Below, piece after piece: positions 7,997 to 15,696 of a stretch of 36,080 nt of DNA. The translations under genes and the position numbers were made by a program. The stretch is taken from NCBI GenBank assembly GCA_023404715.1, contig JAEYAR010000057.1, positions 1 through 36,080 on the forward strand, given 5' to 3'. Below the pieces are notes generated by a model. It saw only the letters and a program-made list of their open reading frames with translations, was not told where the DNA came from and did no database searches. The first letter of the stretch is position 1; each line of letters opens with the position of its first letter. The DNA is from Bacillota bacterium (GTDB lineage Bacteria; Bacillota; Clostridia; Christensenellales; Aristaeellaceae).

Positions 7997-8848
7997 TTAC
8001 AGCAGCAGCCCGACCTGCGCCTCGAGGACGTCCACCGCCTCTTTGAGCGCGGCGCCGTCCACGCGCTCGATCTCGCCCGCGTCGCACAGATGCGCGGTCT
8101 GCGGATCGATGGGCAGGCGCGCCAGCACGGGCAGGCCGAGCTTTTGGGCCTCCTCGCCGACATGGCTCTCGCCGAAGACATGGATCTGCTTGCCGCAATC
8201 AGGGCAAAGGGCGTAGGACATGTTTTCGACGATGCCCAGCACGGGGATGTTCATCATGTTCGCCATGTTGACCGCCTTGCGCACGATCATGCCGACGAGG
8301 TCCTGCGGGGTGGTGACGACGACGATGCCGTCCACGGGGATGGATTGAAAGACCGTCAGCGGCACGTCGCCCGTGCCCGGGGGCATGTCGATGACCATGG
8401 CGTCCAGCTTGCCCCAGGCAACGTCCTCCCAAAACTGGGTGACGACGCCGGAGATCACCGGGCCGCGCCAGATGACGGGCGCATCCTCTTCCTCGAGCAG
8501 CAGGTTGACGCTCATGAGCTTGATGTCGTTATGAGTACGGGCCGGCAGAATGGTCTCGCCGTCGCCCATCGCCTTTTCGCTGATGCCGAACATCTTGGGC
8601 ACAGAGGGGCCCGTGATGTCCGCATCCAGGATGCCGACCGCGTAGCCCTTGCGGCGAAGCAGCACGGCGAGCTGGGCGGACACAAGGGATTTGCCCACGC
8701 CGCCCTTGCCGCTGACGACCGCGATGACCTTGCGCACGTCGGGCGCCTTTTTTTGCGGCGCGTTTTGATTGGCCGGGTTGGACTGGCAGCCTGCGCAGGC
8801 GGGCGATTTGCCGCACTGCGAGGGCTCGCAGCCTTCGTGTTCGTTCAT
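7997..8848 (-). CDS. mrp: Mrp/NBP35-family Fe-S cluster carrier ATPase
   Basis: A 283-residue P-loop ATPase. The start chosen is ATG 8848-8846, preceded by AAAGGGG; an upstream ATG at 8872 lacks a good site. The Walker A motif SGKGGVGKS is at residues 46-54, followed by LDADITGPS and the VIDMPPGTGD motif that mark the Mrp branch of the ParA/MinD superfamily. CPDC near residue 210 is the conserved cysteine pair that holds a bridging [4Fe-4S] cluster in the dimer. The N-terminal tail has four more cysteines (7, 12, 18, 21) in a ferredoxin-like arrangement, as in NBP35-type proteins. Role: assembling and delivering Fe-S clusters to apo-proteins in the cytoplasm. It is transcribed alone, divergent from the methyltransferase. 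Confidence 0.93.
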   Translation of the reverse strand: MNEHEGCEPSQCGKSPACAGCQSNPANQNAPQKKAPDVRKVIAVVSGKGGVGKSLVSAQLAVLLRRKGYAVGILDADITGPSVPKMFGISEKAMGDGETILPARTHNDIKLMSVNLLLEEEDAPVIWRGPVISGVVTQFWEDVAWGKLDAMVIDMPPGTGDVPLTVFQSIPVDGIVVVTTPQDLVGMIVRKAVNMANMMNIPVLGIVENMSYALCPDCGKQIHVFGESHVGEEAQKLGLPVLARLPIDPQTAHLCDAGEIERVDGAALKEAVDVLEAQVGLLL

Positions 8849-8881
8849 GGTATACCCCTTTCGTTTGAGCAATGCCCCTAT

Positions 8882-8909
8882 ATCATACCACTTTTAGCAG
8901 AAAAAGCAA
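8882..8909 (-). promoter_or_regulatory. Promoter of mrp
   Basis: On the reverse strand TTGCTT (8909-8904) and TATGAT (8887-8882) are separated by 16 bp. The start would lie about 35 bases upstream of the mrp ATG. Confidence 0.6.
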
Positions 8910-8940
8910 CAGCGCTCTGGGCTTGGCATGCGGTATGCTG

Positions 8941-8946
8941 TATAAT
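8941..8946 (+). promoter_or_regulatory. Probable -10 element for mnmM
   Basis: A perfect TATAAT at 8941-8946 lies 35 bases before the methyltransferase ATG. A good -35 at normal distance is lacking: TTGGCA at 8923 is only 12 bp away. It may be a weak or activator-dependent promoter. Confidence 0.4.
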
Positions 8947-8981
8947 ATGAAACGGAGAAAAACAGGTCTGGAGGGGAGCGC

Positions 8982-9557
8982 ATGGGTTTTACGCTGAGAA
9001 ACGCGCGGTATCTGGCCGCGGATTACGTAAGCCGTGCGGTCGCAGAGGGCGACCGCGTCGTCGACGCGACGATGGGCAACGGAAAGGATACGGCCATTCT
9101 GGCCGGTTTGGTGGGGGAGACGGGGCATGTCACGGCCTTTGACGTGCAGGCGGAGGCGGTGGCGCGCACGCGGGATAACCTTGCGGCGGCGGGGCTTCTG
9201 GCGCGCTGCACGCTCGTGCATTGCGGGCACGAGCGCATGGCCGAGCACGTAGCGCCGGGCCTTGGCGCCGTCATGTTCAACCTAGGCTGGCTGCCGGGCG
9301 GGGAGAAGCGCGTGACCACCCGGACGGAGACGACGCTCGCCGCCCTGGACGCGGCGCTCGGCCTGCTCGCCCCGGGGGGCATCGCGACCCTATGCGTTTA
9401 CCCCGGGCACGACGAGGGCGAACGCGAGCGCTTGGCCCTCGCGGCCTTTGTTGAGGCGCTCGACGTACGCCGGTTTAACGCCCTGCACCACCGCTTTGTC
9501 AACGCGCGGGCGGGCACGCCGGAGCTATACGTAATCCAAAAAAATGAAGCGGAATAA
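8982..9557 (+). CDS. mnmM: YtqB/MnmM-type class I SAM-dependent tRNA methyltransferase
   Basis: A 191-residue protein starting at ATG 8982 after GGAGGGG. The SAM-binding loop DATMGNGKDT (residues 28-37), an acidic residue in TAFDVQ after strand 2, and FNLGWLPGG in the motif IV position are characteristic of the YtqB family. In Bacillus this enzyme (renamed MnmM) methylates 5-aminomethyluridine at the wobble position of tRNA to make mnm5U. Length matches the family (about 190). No frame damage is seen. It is monocistronic between the mrp divergence and the carboxyltransferase cluster. Older annotations call it putative rRNA methylase. Confidence 0.85.
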   Translation: MGFTLRNARYLAADYVSRAVAEGDRVVDATMGNGKDTAILAGLVGETGHVTAFDVQAEAVARTRDNLAAAGLLARCTLVHCGHERMAEHVAPGLGAVMFNLGWLPGGEKRVTTRTETTLAALDAALGLLAPGGIATLCVYPGHDEGERERLALAAFVEALDVRRFNALHHRFVNARAGTPELYVIQKNEAE

Positions 9558-9718
9558 GCGGAAAATAAAAAAGTCGAAATTATGATATTTTCTGCGCAAG
9601 CAAGCAGGAAATAGGAAGGGTTTGTGGAATAAAGGAAATTGGCCTAAAGTGGTACTTTTCCCATTCCTATCTCCGGCATCGTCCGGACAAAATACCCATT
9701 TACGGAGGCGATATCGGC
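9558..9718 (+). promoter_or_regulatory. Leader and likely promoter of the decarboxylase cluster
   Basis: This 161-base gap carries a possible promoter TTGTGG (9622-9627), 17 bp, TAAAGT (9645-9650). Overlapping it is an imperfect inverted repeat, ATAGGAAGGG (9611-9620) against CCCATTCCTAT (9660-9670), which could act as an operator or RNA stem. The ribosome binding site GGAGGCG precedes the next ATG. I match no known riboswitch. Confidence 0.35.
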
Positions 9719-11191
9719 ATGAGCACCATTCAAGATCTGCAGCAGGTGCAGGCGCGCAAGCAGGAAATCCAGGGTGGAGATGCTTCTCGCGTCGAAAAGC
9801 AGAAGAAGAGCGGCAAGATGACGGCGCGCGAGCGCGTCAGCCAGCTGCTGGACAGCCAGAGCTTCGTCGAGCTGGACGTCCTCGTCGCGCATGGCGGCAA
9901 GGCGGAAGGCGTCGTCACGGGCTACGGCACGGTCGAGGGGCGTCCGGTTTACGTGCTTTCGCAGGATTTCACGGTGCTGGGCGGCAGCGTCGGCGCAAAG
10001 CACGCGCAGAAGATCGCGAAGGTTCTGGATCTGGCGAGAAAGACCGGCACGCCGGTCGTACTGATGTGCGACAGCGCGGGCGCGCGCATCGATGAGGGCG
10101 CCCTGGCGCTGGAGGCGTACGCCGATATTTTTGCGCGTATGGCGCGCATGTCCGGCGTGACGCCGATGATCTCCATGGTGCTGGGCCCCTGCGTGGGCAG
10201 CGCGGCGCTGATGAGCGAGATGAGCGACGTGACGTTCATGGTCAAGGGCATCGGCGCGAAGCTCTCCGCCGGACCACAGGTGATCTCCGCAACCTTCGGC
10301 ATCAACAAGACCGCCGAGCAGCTCGGCGGCGCGGAGGCCATGGCGACCCAGGGCGGCGCGGACTTCGTTTGCGACAGCGAGACGGAAGCCTTTGCCAAGG
10401 TGCGCAAGCTGCTGGGCATGCTGCCCCTTAACAACCTGGAGGATGCGCCGCTGGATGCGGCGGAGGATCTTAACCGTCCGTGCGAGGGCCTTGCGGCGGG
10501 CGCGGACGCGCAGACGCTGCTCACGGCGCTATGCGATGCGGGCAGTGTGATGGAGCTGGGCGCCGGCTACACGCAGGCCGTGACCGCGTTGGCCAAGATG
10601 GGCGGGCGCACGGTGGCCGTCGTATACACGGGCGCGGGCGAGCTTTGCTATAAGCGCGCCAAGAAGATCGCGCGATTCGTTCGCTTTGCGGATTGCTACA
10701 ACATCCCGGTCGTCACCCTAATCGATACCGAGGGTCTGGTGGTGGCGGAAAGCGCCCGGCAAAAGGAGCTGCTGGCGGCAGTCGCGCAGATGATGTACGC
10801 CTACACCGAGGCGACGACGGCGAAGCTCTCCGTTGTCACCGGCAAGGCGATCGGCGCGGCATACGTCGCGCTGGGCGGCAAGGCGAACGCGGACGTGGTC
10901 TACGCCTGGCCGGGCAGCGTAATCGCGCCCATGACCGGCGAGGCGGCGGTGGCGGTGCTCTATAAGGACGAGCTCAAGAATTCCAAGGGCGACGTGGCCG
11001 CCGCGCGCGCGCAGCTGGCCGCGAAGTACGAGGCCGAGGTCGCCGACGGCGTGCACGCTGCGGAAGACGGCTGTGTGGACGATGTGATCGATCCCGCGCA
11101 GACGCGCAAGCTGTTGATCGCCTCGCTGGAGATGCTCGCGTCCAAGCGCGATTCCAATCCGCCCAAGAAGCACGGCAACATGCCGCTGTAA
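9719..11191 (+). CDS. 12S-type acyl-CoA carboxyltransferase (methylmalonyl-CoA decarboxylase alpha-like)
   Basis: This 490-residue protein belongs to the biotin-dependent carboxyltransferase family (MmdA/PccB/GcdA). Features are KMTARERVSQLLD near residue 34, the first oxyanion loop around GGSVGAKHAQKI, and the C-terminal PPKKHGNMPL tail typical of MmdA. The second oxyanion region reads GKAIGAAYVALGG instead of the usual RKAYGGAY, so substrate geometry may differ. The family moves CO2 between a CoA ester (methylmalonyl-, propionyl- or glutaconyl-CoA) and carboxybiotin. It lies first in an operon with OadG, a biotin carrier, the OadB sodium pump and a 5S carboxyltransferase. The probable substrate is methylmalonyl/propionyl-CoA, but the changed loop makes this uncertain. 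Cytoplasmic, peripheral to the pump. Confidence 0.8.
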   Translation: MSTIQDLQQVQARKQEIQGGDASRVEKQKKSGKMTARERVSQLLDSQSFVELDVLVAHGGKAEGVVTGYGTVEGRPVYVLSQDFTVLGGSVGAKHAQKIAKVLDLARKTGTPVVLMCDSAGARIDEGALALEAYADIFARMARMSGVTPMISMVLGPCVGSAALMSEMSDVTFMVKGIGAKLSAGPQVISATFGINKTAEQLGGAEAMATQGGADFVCDSETEAFAKVRKLLGMLPLNNLEDAPLDAAEDLNRPCEGLAAGADAQTLLTALCDAGSVMELGAGYTQAVTALAKMGGRTVAVVYTGAGELCYKRAKKIARFVRFADCYNIPVVTLIDTEGLVVAESARQKELLAAVAQMMYAYTEATTAKLSVVTGKAIGAAYVALGGKANADVVYAWPGSVIAPMTGEAAVAVLYKDELKNSKGDVAAARAQLAAKYEAEVADGVHAAEDGCVDDVIDPAQTRKLLIASLEMLASKRDSNPPKKHGNMPL

Positions 11192-11210
11192 GTGAGGGGG
11201 ACAACATAAA

Positions 11211-11576
11211 ATGGGAACGACGATTCTATACGGACTGCAGGTCATGGTCGTCGGCCTTCTGGTCGTCTTCGCGGGCCTCGTCATCCTCATCGGCTGCATC
11301 AAGCTGATGGAGATCGTGATGAAGAGCCTGCAGAAGAAAGAGACGCCCGCGCCTGCCGTCCCGGCCCCGGCGCCCGTGGCAGAGGCCGAACCCGAGGAAG
11401 AAGAGGATGAGGGCGAGCTGATCGCCGTCATCTCCGCCGCCGTAGCCGCCATGCTTGCGGAAGAGGCGGGCGAGCCGGAGGATGCTTCCGGCTTTGTCGT
11501 GCGCCGGATACGGCGCGTGGGCGCACCGGCGTGGAACCGCGCCGGCCGCGAAGAACAGGTCTACAGCCGTCTGTAA
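11211..11576 (+). CDS. oadG: OadG/MmdD-type delta subunit of sodium-pumping decarboxylase
   Basis: A 121-residue protein 19 bases after the carboxyltransferase, with GAGGGGG as ribosome binding site. One N-terminal membrane helix (residues 5-32, LYGLQVMVVGLLVVFAG) is followed by a Pro/Ala and Glu-rich linker. A short conserved tail ends in PAWNRAGREEQVYSRL, typical of the OadG family. These subunits hold the soluble carboxyltransferase and biotin carrier to the membrane pump. The gene sits between its two expected partners. Called by family and context together, since OadG proteins are poorly conserved outside the ends. Confidence 0.85.
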   Translation: MGTTILYGLQVMVVGLLVVFAGLVILIGCIKLMEIVMKSLQKKETPAPAVPAPAPVAEAEPEEEEDEGELIAVISAAVAAMLAEEAGEPEDASGFVVRRIRRVGAPAWNRAGREEQVYSRL

Positions 11577-11614
11577 GACGAGCACTTGATATCATGGAAG
11601 GGAGAAATCCATTT

Positions 11615-11986
11615 ATGCGTAAGTTCATGATTACCGTCAACGGAAGCACCTACGAAGTCGACGTCGAAGAGGTCGAAGCCGGCGCCGCGCCCGTAGCCGC
11701 CCCTGCCGCCCCCAAGGCCGCGCCGAAGGCCGCCGCAAAGCCTGCCGCTGCCAAGCCCGCTGCCGCCGCAGCCGGCGAGCAGGTAAAGAGCCCGATGCCC
11801 GGCACCATTCTGGACGTAAAGGTCAAGGCGGGCGACGCGGTCAAGAAGGGCGCCGTGCTGTGCGTGCTCGAGGCGATGAAGATGGAAAATGAAATCATGG
11901 CCCCGCGCGATGCAAAGGTCGTACAGGTTTTGGCTGCCAAGGGCGCGTCGGTGAATTCCGGCGATGTGCTGATCGTGCTCGAGTAA
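11615..11986 (+). CDS. Biotin carboxyl carrier protein (gamma/MmdC-type)
   Basis: The start is ATG 11615 after GGGAG; a longer upstream frame overlaps oadG and is not used. The product is 123 residues: a short N-terminal strand region (MRKFMITVNGSTYEVDVEEV), an Ala/Pro/Lys linker (residues ~23-53), and a biotinyl domain with SPMPGTI and the biotinylation motif EAMKMEN, the acceptor being K89. It shuttles CO2 on biotin between the carboxyltransferase(s) and the OadB pump. Placement between oadG and oadB supports this. One carrier serves two different carboxyltransferases in the operon (inference). Confidence 0.93.
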   Translation: MRKFMITVNGSTYEVDVEEVEAGAAPVAAPAAPKAAPKAAAKPAAAKPAAAAAGEQVKSPMPGTILDVKVKAGDAVKKGAVLCVLEAMKMENEIMAPRDAKVVQVLAAKGASVNSGDVLIVLE

Positions 11987-12006
11987 ACGCAAAGGGGTTA
12001 AGCGCT

Positions 12007-13461
12007 GTGAAAAAGATTTTGCATGTGCTGCTCGCCTTGACGCTGTGCTGTATGTTTATGGCGCTGCCTGTCCTGGCGGAAGATGCGGCGCCCGGCTCTA
12101 CGCTGGCGGAGGCCCCTGCGGCGCCTGCCGACGGCGTGCTGGTCGGCGACGTATCGCAGCTGGTCCCTGTCTACATCGATGAGGCGGAGGAGGACCTGGG
12201 CGGATCGGTCGCGGAAGCCGCGGCCCGGTTCAGCCTCGGCGATACGCTGATGGGCCTGGTGAAGGATTCCGGCCTCTACGCGCTGTTCACGATGTATTGG
12301 AAGAACGGCATCATGATCCTCGTATCTTGCGTGCTGCTTTACCTGGCGATCGTCAAGAAATTTGAGCCGCTGCTGCTGCTGCCGATCGCGTTCGGCATGC
12401 TGCTGACGAACCTGCCGCTGGGCGGCGTATTCGATGAGCCGCAGATGGAGATCCTCTCCAATGCGATGTACCACGGCAAGGCGGGCGTGCCGATCTACAA
12501 CGGCGAGACGCTCGTAGGCTATCAGTACGTCAAGCAATCCGGCGGCCTGCTTTATTACCTGTATCAGGGCGTCAAGCTGGGCATCTATCCGCCGCTCATC
12601 TTCCTGGGCGTCGGCGCAATGACCGACTTTGGCCCGCTGATCGCCAACCCGAAGAGCCTGTTGCTGGGCGCCGCCGCGCAGCTGGGCATCTTCATGACGT
12701 TCATCTTCGCGCTGCTGCTGGGCTTTTCGCCTGCGGAGGCGGGATCTATCGGCATCATCGGCGGCGCGGACGGCCCGACGGCCATCTTCGTCACCTCCAA
12801 GCTCGCCCCGAGCCTGCTGGGCCCGATCGCGGTCGCGGCCTACTCTTACATGGCGCTCGTGCCGGTCATTCAGCCGCCGATTATGAAAGCGCTGACGACC
12901 AAGGAAGAGCGGATGATCGTCATGGAGCAGCTGCGCCCGGTCTCCAAGACCGAGAAGATCATCTTCCCGATCGTGGTCACCATCCTCGTATCCCTGCTGC
13001 TGCCCTCTGCGGCGCCGCTGATCGGCATGCTGATGCTGGGCAACCTGTTGAAAGAGTCGTTAGTGGCGGACCGCCTCTCTAAGACGGCGCAAAACGAGCT
13101 GATGAATATCGTCACGATCTTCCTGGGCGTCACGGTCGGCGCGACGGCGAAGGCCGACACGTTCCTCACCGCCCAGACGCTCAAGATCATCGCCATGGGC
13201 ATCGTGGCGTTCGGCTGCGGCACCGCAGGCGGCGTGCTGCTGGCCAAGCTGATGAACAAGGTGACCGGCGGCAAGATCAACCCGCTGATCGGCTCTGCCG
13301 GCGTATCGGCCGTTCCGATGGCCGCGCGCGTGTCTCAGACCGTCGGCCAGCAGGAAAACCCCGCCAACTTCCTGCTCATGCATGCCATGGGCCCGAACGT
13401 TGCGGGCGTCATCGGCTCCGCCGTCGCCGCGGGCGTGTTCATCTCGATGTTCGCGAAATAA
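12007..13461 (+). CDS. oadB: OadB/MmdB/GcdB-type sodium-translocating decarboxylase beta subunit
   Basis: A 484-residue membrane protein starting at GTG 12007 after AAAGGGG. It decarboxylates carboxybiotin and uses the energy to export sodium ions. Diagnostic stretches are GIIGGADGPTAIF with the family's essential aspartate (D255), QPPIMKALTTKEER, and the C-terminal HAMGPNVAGVIGSA helix. About ten membrane segments are visible. Compared with the core family (about 375-430), it has an N-terminal extension: a cleavable-looking signal (residues 1-24, ending LAE) and an acidic ~60-residue segment before the first core helix. Similar extensions occur in clostridial members as far as I recall. Flanked by carrier and 5S transferase genes. 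Confidence 0.92.
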   Translation: MKKILHVLLALTLCCMFMALPVLAEDAAPGSTLAEAPAAPADGVLVGDVSQLVPVYIDEAEEDLGGSVAEAAARFSLGDTLMGLVKDSGLYALFTMYWKNGIMILVSCVLLYLAIVKKFEPLLLLPIAFGMLLTNLPLGGVFDEPQMEILSNAMYHGKAGVPIYNGETLVGYQYVKQSGGLLYYLYQGVKLGIYPPLIFLGVGAMTDFGPLIANPKSLLLGAAAQLGIFMTFIFALLLGFSPAEAGSIGIIGGADGPTAIFVTSKLAPSLLGPIAVAAYSYMALVPVIQPPIMKALTTKEERMIVMEQLRPVSKTEKIIFPIVVTILVSLLLPSAAPLIGMLMLGNLLKESLVADRLSKTAQNELMNIVTIFLGVTVGATAKADTFLTAQTLKIIAMGIVAFGCGTAGGVLLAKLMNKVTGGKINPLIGSAGVSAVPMAARVSQTVGQQENPANFLLMHAMGPNVAGVIGSAVAAGVFISMFAK

Positions 13462-13476
13462 TCGATCACAACGTAC

Positions 13477-13501
13477 CCGTCCTGCGCATCGCGCGGGACG
13501 G
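13477..13501 (+). other. Intercistronic hairpin between oadB and oadA
   Basis: CCGTCCTGCGC (13477-13487) pairs with GCGCGGGACGG (13491-13501) over 11 positions with one T-G wobble and a three-base ATC loop. No U tract follows, so it is more likely an mRNA stability or processing element than a terminator. It could set different levels of the pump and the 5S transferase. Confidence 0.5.
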
Positions 13502-13521
13502 ACGGAAAGGGAGGAAATATA

Positions 13522-14922
13522 ATGGGCAAGGTGCTTATCACCGATACCATTCTGCGCGACGCGCACCAGTCTCAGGCCGCCACGCGCATGCGCACGGACG
13601 AGATGCTGCCCGTCGCGGACAAGCTGGATAAGATCGGCTACTATTCCCTGGAATGCTGGGGCGGCGCGACGTACGACGCGTGCCTGCGCTTCCTGAACGA
13701 AGACCCGTGGGAGCGCCTGCGCAAGCTGCGCAAGGCGATGCCCAACACCAAGCTGCAGATGCTGCTGCGCGGCCAGAACCTGCTGGGCTATAAGCACTAC
13801 GCGGACGATATGGTCGACCTGTTCGTCAAGAAAGCGATCGAAAACGGCATCGACATCATCCGCACCTTCGACGCGCTCAACGACCTGCGGAACATGGAGC
13901 AGGCGGTCAAGGCGACGAAAAAGTACGGCGGCATCGCGGAGGTCGCGATCAGCTACACGATCAGCGACGTGCATACGCGCGCATACTTCGTGCAGCTCGC
14001 CAAGGACATCGAGGCCATGGGCGCGGACACCATCTGCATCAAGGACATGGCCAACCTGCTGCTGCCCTACGAAGCATACGAGCTGGTGAAGGCGCTGAAG
14101 GCCAACTCCAAGCTGCCGATCCACCTCCACACCCACAACACCGCCGGCACGGGCATGATGACCATCATGAAGGCCATCGAGGCGGGCTGCGATATCGTGG
14201 ATACCGCGCTCTCTCCGCTGGCGAGCGGCACCAGCCAGCCCGCGACGGAATCGCTGTGCGCGGCGCTGAAAGGCACCGAGTACGATCCGCAGCTGAACGT
14301 GGAGCTCATGAACGAGTGCGCCGTGCACTTCCGCGGGGTTGCGGACCGTCTGGAGAAGGACGGCTTCCTCGACCCGGGCAAGGTGCTACGCGTAGACGCC
14401 AACACGCTCACCTATCAGGTGCCGGGCGGCATGCTTTCGAACCTGATCGGCCAGCTCAAGCAAGCGAACGCGATGGATAAGTTCTATGATGTGCTCGCGG
14501 AGGTGCCGCGCGTGCGCAAGGACTTCGGCTACCCGCCGCTGGTCACCCCCACCAGCCAGATCGTCGGTACGCAGGCCGTCATGAACATCTTGGGCGGCGA
14601 GCGCTACAAGATGGTCACCAAGGAATCGAAGGGCCTGCTGCGCGGCGAGTACGGCCGTCTACCCGCGCCGGTAAACGAAGAGGTGCGCAAGAAGTGCATC
14701 GGGAACGACAAGGTCATCACCTGCCGTCCGGCGGACAACATCGCGCCGGAGCTCGAGCATTACCGCGAGGAGGTGCGCGAGTACTACGAGCAGGAGGAGG
14801 ACGTGCTGACCATGGCGATGTTCCCGCAGGTCGCGCCAAAGTTCTTCCAATACCGTCAGGCGCAGAAGTACAAGGTGGATTCCACAATGCTCGACCAGGC
14901 AGATAAGACGATGCCTGTGTAA
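13522..14922 (+). CDS. oadA: 5S-type carboxyltransferase, oxaloacetate decarboxylase alpha / PycB-like, without biotin domain
   Basis: This 466-residue protein starts at ATG 13522 after AAGGGAGG. It shows the HMGL-like TIM-barrel of pyruvate carboxylase/oxaloacetate decarboxylase: DTILRDAHQS at residues 8-17, the carbamylated-lysine motif CIKDMAN (K174), and metal-binding HLHTHNTAGTG around residue 201. The conserved PAE-type C-terminal region follows (LMNECAVHFRGVADRLEKDGFLDPGKV, VPGGMLSNL). Classical OadA continues for another ~120 residues into a biotinyl domain. That part is absent, so it must use the separate carrier encoded upstream, as the 5S subunit of transcarboxylase does. Reaction: oxaloacetate to pyruvate with CO2 passed to or from biotin. 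Confidence 0.9.
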   Translation: MGKVLITDTILRDAHQSQAATRMRTDEMLPVADKLDKIGYYSLECWGGATYDACLRFLNEDPWERLRKLRKAMPNTKLQMLLRGQNLLGYKHYADDMVDLFVKKAIENGIDIIRTFDALNDLRNMEQAVKATKKYGGIAEVAISYTISDVHTRAYFVQLAKDIEAMGADTICIKDMANLLLPYEAYELVKALKANSKLPIHLHTHNTAGTGMMTIMKAIEAGCDIVDTALSPLASGTSQPATESLCAALKGTEYDPQLNVELMNECAVHFRGVADRLEKDGFLDPGKVLRVDANTLTYQVPGGMLSNLIGQLKQANAMDKFYDVLAEVPRVRKDFGYPPLVTPTSQIVGTQAVMNILGGERYKMVTKESKGLLRGEYGRLPAPVNEEVRKKCIGNDKVITCRPADNIAPELEHYREEVREYYEQEEDVLTMAMFPQVAPKFFQYRQAQKYKVDSTMLDQADKTMPV

Positions 14923-14937
14923 GGAGAATAAAAAGCT

Positions 14938-14972
14938 ACCCGCTTCACGTATTTGTGGAGCGGGTTTTGGTT
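14938..14972 (+). terminator. Terminator of the decarboxylase operon
   Basis: ACCCGCTTCAC (14938-14948) and GTGGAGCGGGT (14955-14965) form an 11-bp stem with one wobble, followed by TTTGGTTT. Confidence 0.85.
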
Positions 14973-14981
14973 TAGAACGGA

Positions 14982-15470
14982 TTAATAGAAAAATCCTTCA
15001 CAGCGTAAAAACTTTACAAAGGCAAGCAAGTCTTCATTGCTTATATTGAGAGAGAAACTGAAACTGAAACCGATATCATTCTCACGGCTTTCTTGTATAT
15101 TTTTATGGAGTTGCTTTATAGTCATATTGCTATCGTAATAGCTGGCCAGATAATCTTCAACACCGAATGCTTCGAATGAAATGTTCTTCATTTTTTCAAA
15201 TGTATAGTGCAACGCATTGTTACGCTTTAACTTTGAGGAAATAGAGATCTGTGCAATATCAAATTCTATATCGCAGAATCCTTTTAAACGAATAACCGGA
15301 ATGGGGAAGTAGTCCATTTGAAACTGGCCACTTTCATCTCTATGGTAATGACCATTATACCAGCCAAGTTCTGCCGCGAAACCATGGAGTCGTAAGACTG
15401 AGACGAGCTCAACGCTTTTCGTGTAAAGCGGATAATACGTTTGGTTTAAGCGCTTTCGTTCTATTTCCAT
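14982..15470 (-). CDS. Unrecognised protein, AT-richer than neighbours
   Basis: A 162-residue protein. The start chosen is ATG 15470-15468, seven bases after AAAGGAGC on the reverse strand; an upstream ATG at 15509 has no clear site. I do not recognise the family. No signal peptide or membrane helix is seen. The sequence begins MEIERKRLNQTYYPLYTK and contains an aromatic-rich patch GWYNGHYHRDESGQFQ. It ends with FSFSLNISNEDLLAFVKFL, a pattern of alternating strands and helices. Base composition is clearly more AT-rich than the flanking operons, hinting at acquisition or rapid evolution. It is convergent with oadA and divergent from the pantothenate unit. Confidence 0.65.
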   Translation of the reverse strand: MEIERKRLNQTYYPLYTKSVELVSVLRLHGFAAELGWYNGHYHRDESGQFQMDYFPIPVIRLKGFCDIEFDIAQISISSKLKRNNALHYTFEKMKNISFEAFGVEDYLASYYDSNMTIKQLHKNIQESRENDIGFSFSFSLNISNEDLLAFVKFLRCEGFFY

Positions 15471-15559
15471 CAAGCGTGCTCCTTTGTAAACTTTATTAGC
15501 GGAGATCATTTTGATTTCGAGTTTATGAGGGCGAGAAAGGGGATATAAGCCGTTTTTTC

Positions 15560-15588
15560 TTGACAGATCCCCTTATTTTGTCTATGAT
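15560..15588 (+). promoter_or_regulatory. Promoter of the pantothenate/homoserine unit, with inverted repeat
   Basis: TTGACA (15560-15565), 17 bp, TATGAT (15583-15588): a near-consensus sigma-A promoter. AAGGGGAT (15537-15544) and ATCCCCTT (15567-15574) form an 8-bp inverted repeat around the -35 box, a possible operator. The ~100-nt leader before the ATG at 15697 has small stems (for example GTGT/ACAC, CGAGG/CCTCG) but matches no riboswitch I know. Confidence 0.75.
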
Positions 15589-15696
15589 GTTACATGTCCC
15601 GCGCTGCAACCTGAAAGGGTGTGGACGAGGGGACACGGCGCCTCGCAACCTCAAAGAACGTCGGGTATCCTTGTGAACTTGAACGGAGGAAGAAAA

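Noticed and set aside
8090..8950. A 286-codon forward frame opposite mrp
   Set aside because: It is a mirror of a well-supported Mrp gene, with a biased His/Asp/Ala composition and no recognisable domain.
11531..11614. Longer N-terminus for the biotin carrier
   Set aside because: It overlaps oadG and lacks a suitable ribosome binding site; the ATG at 11615 gives the normal carrier length.
13060..14328. A 422-codon open frame on the reverse strand
   Set aside because: It lies opposite oadB and oadA, is rich in His/Arg/Gly as expected from antisense reading of GC-rich codons, and has no ribosome binding site or domain.
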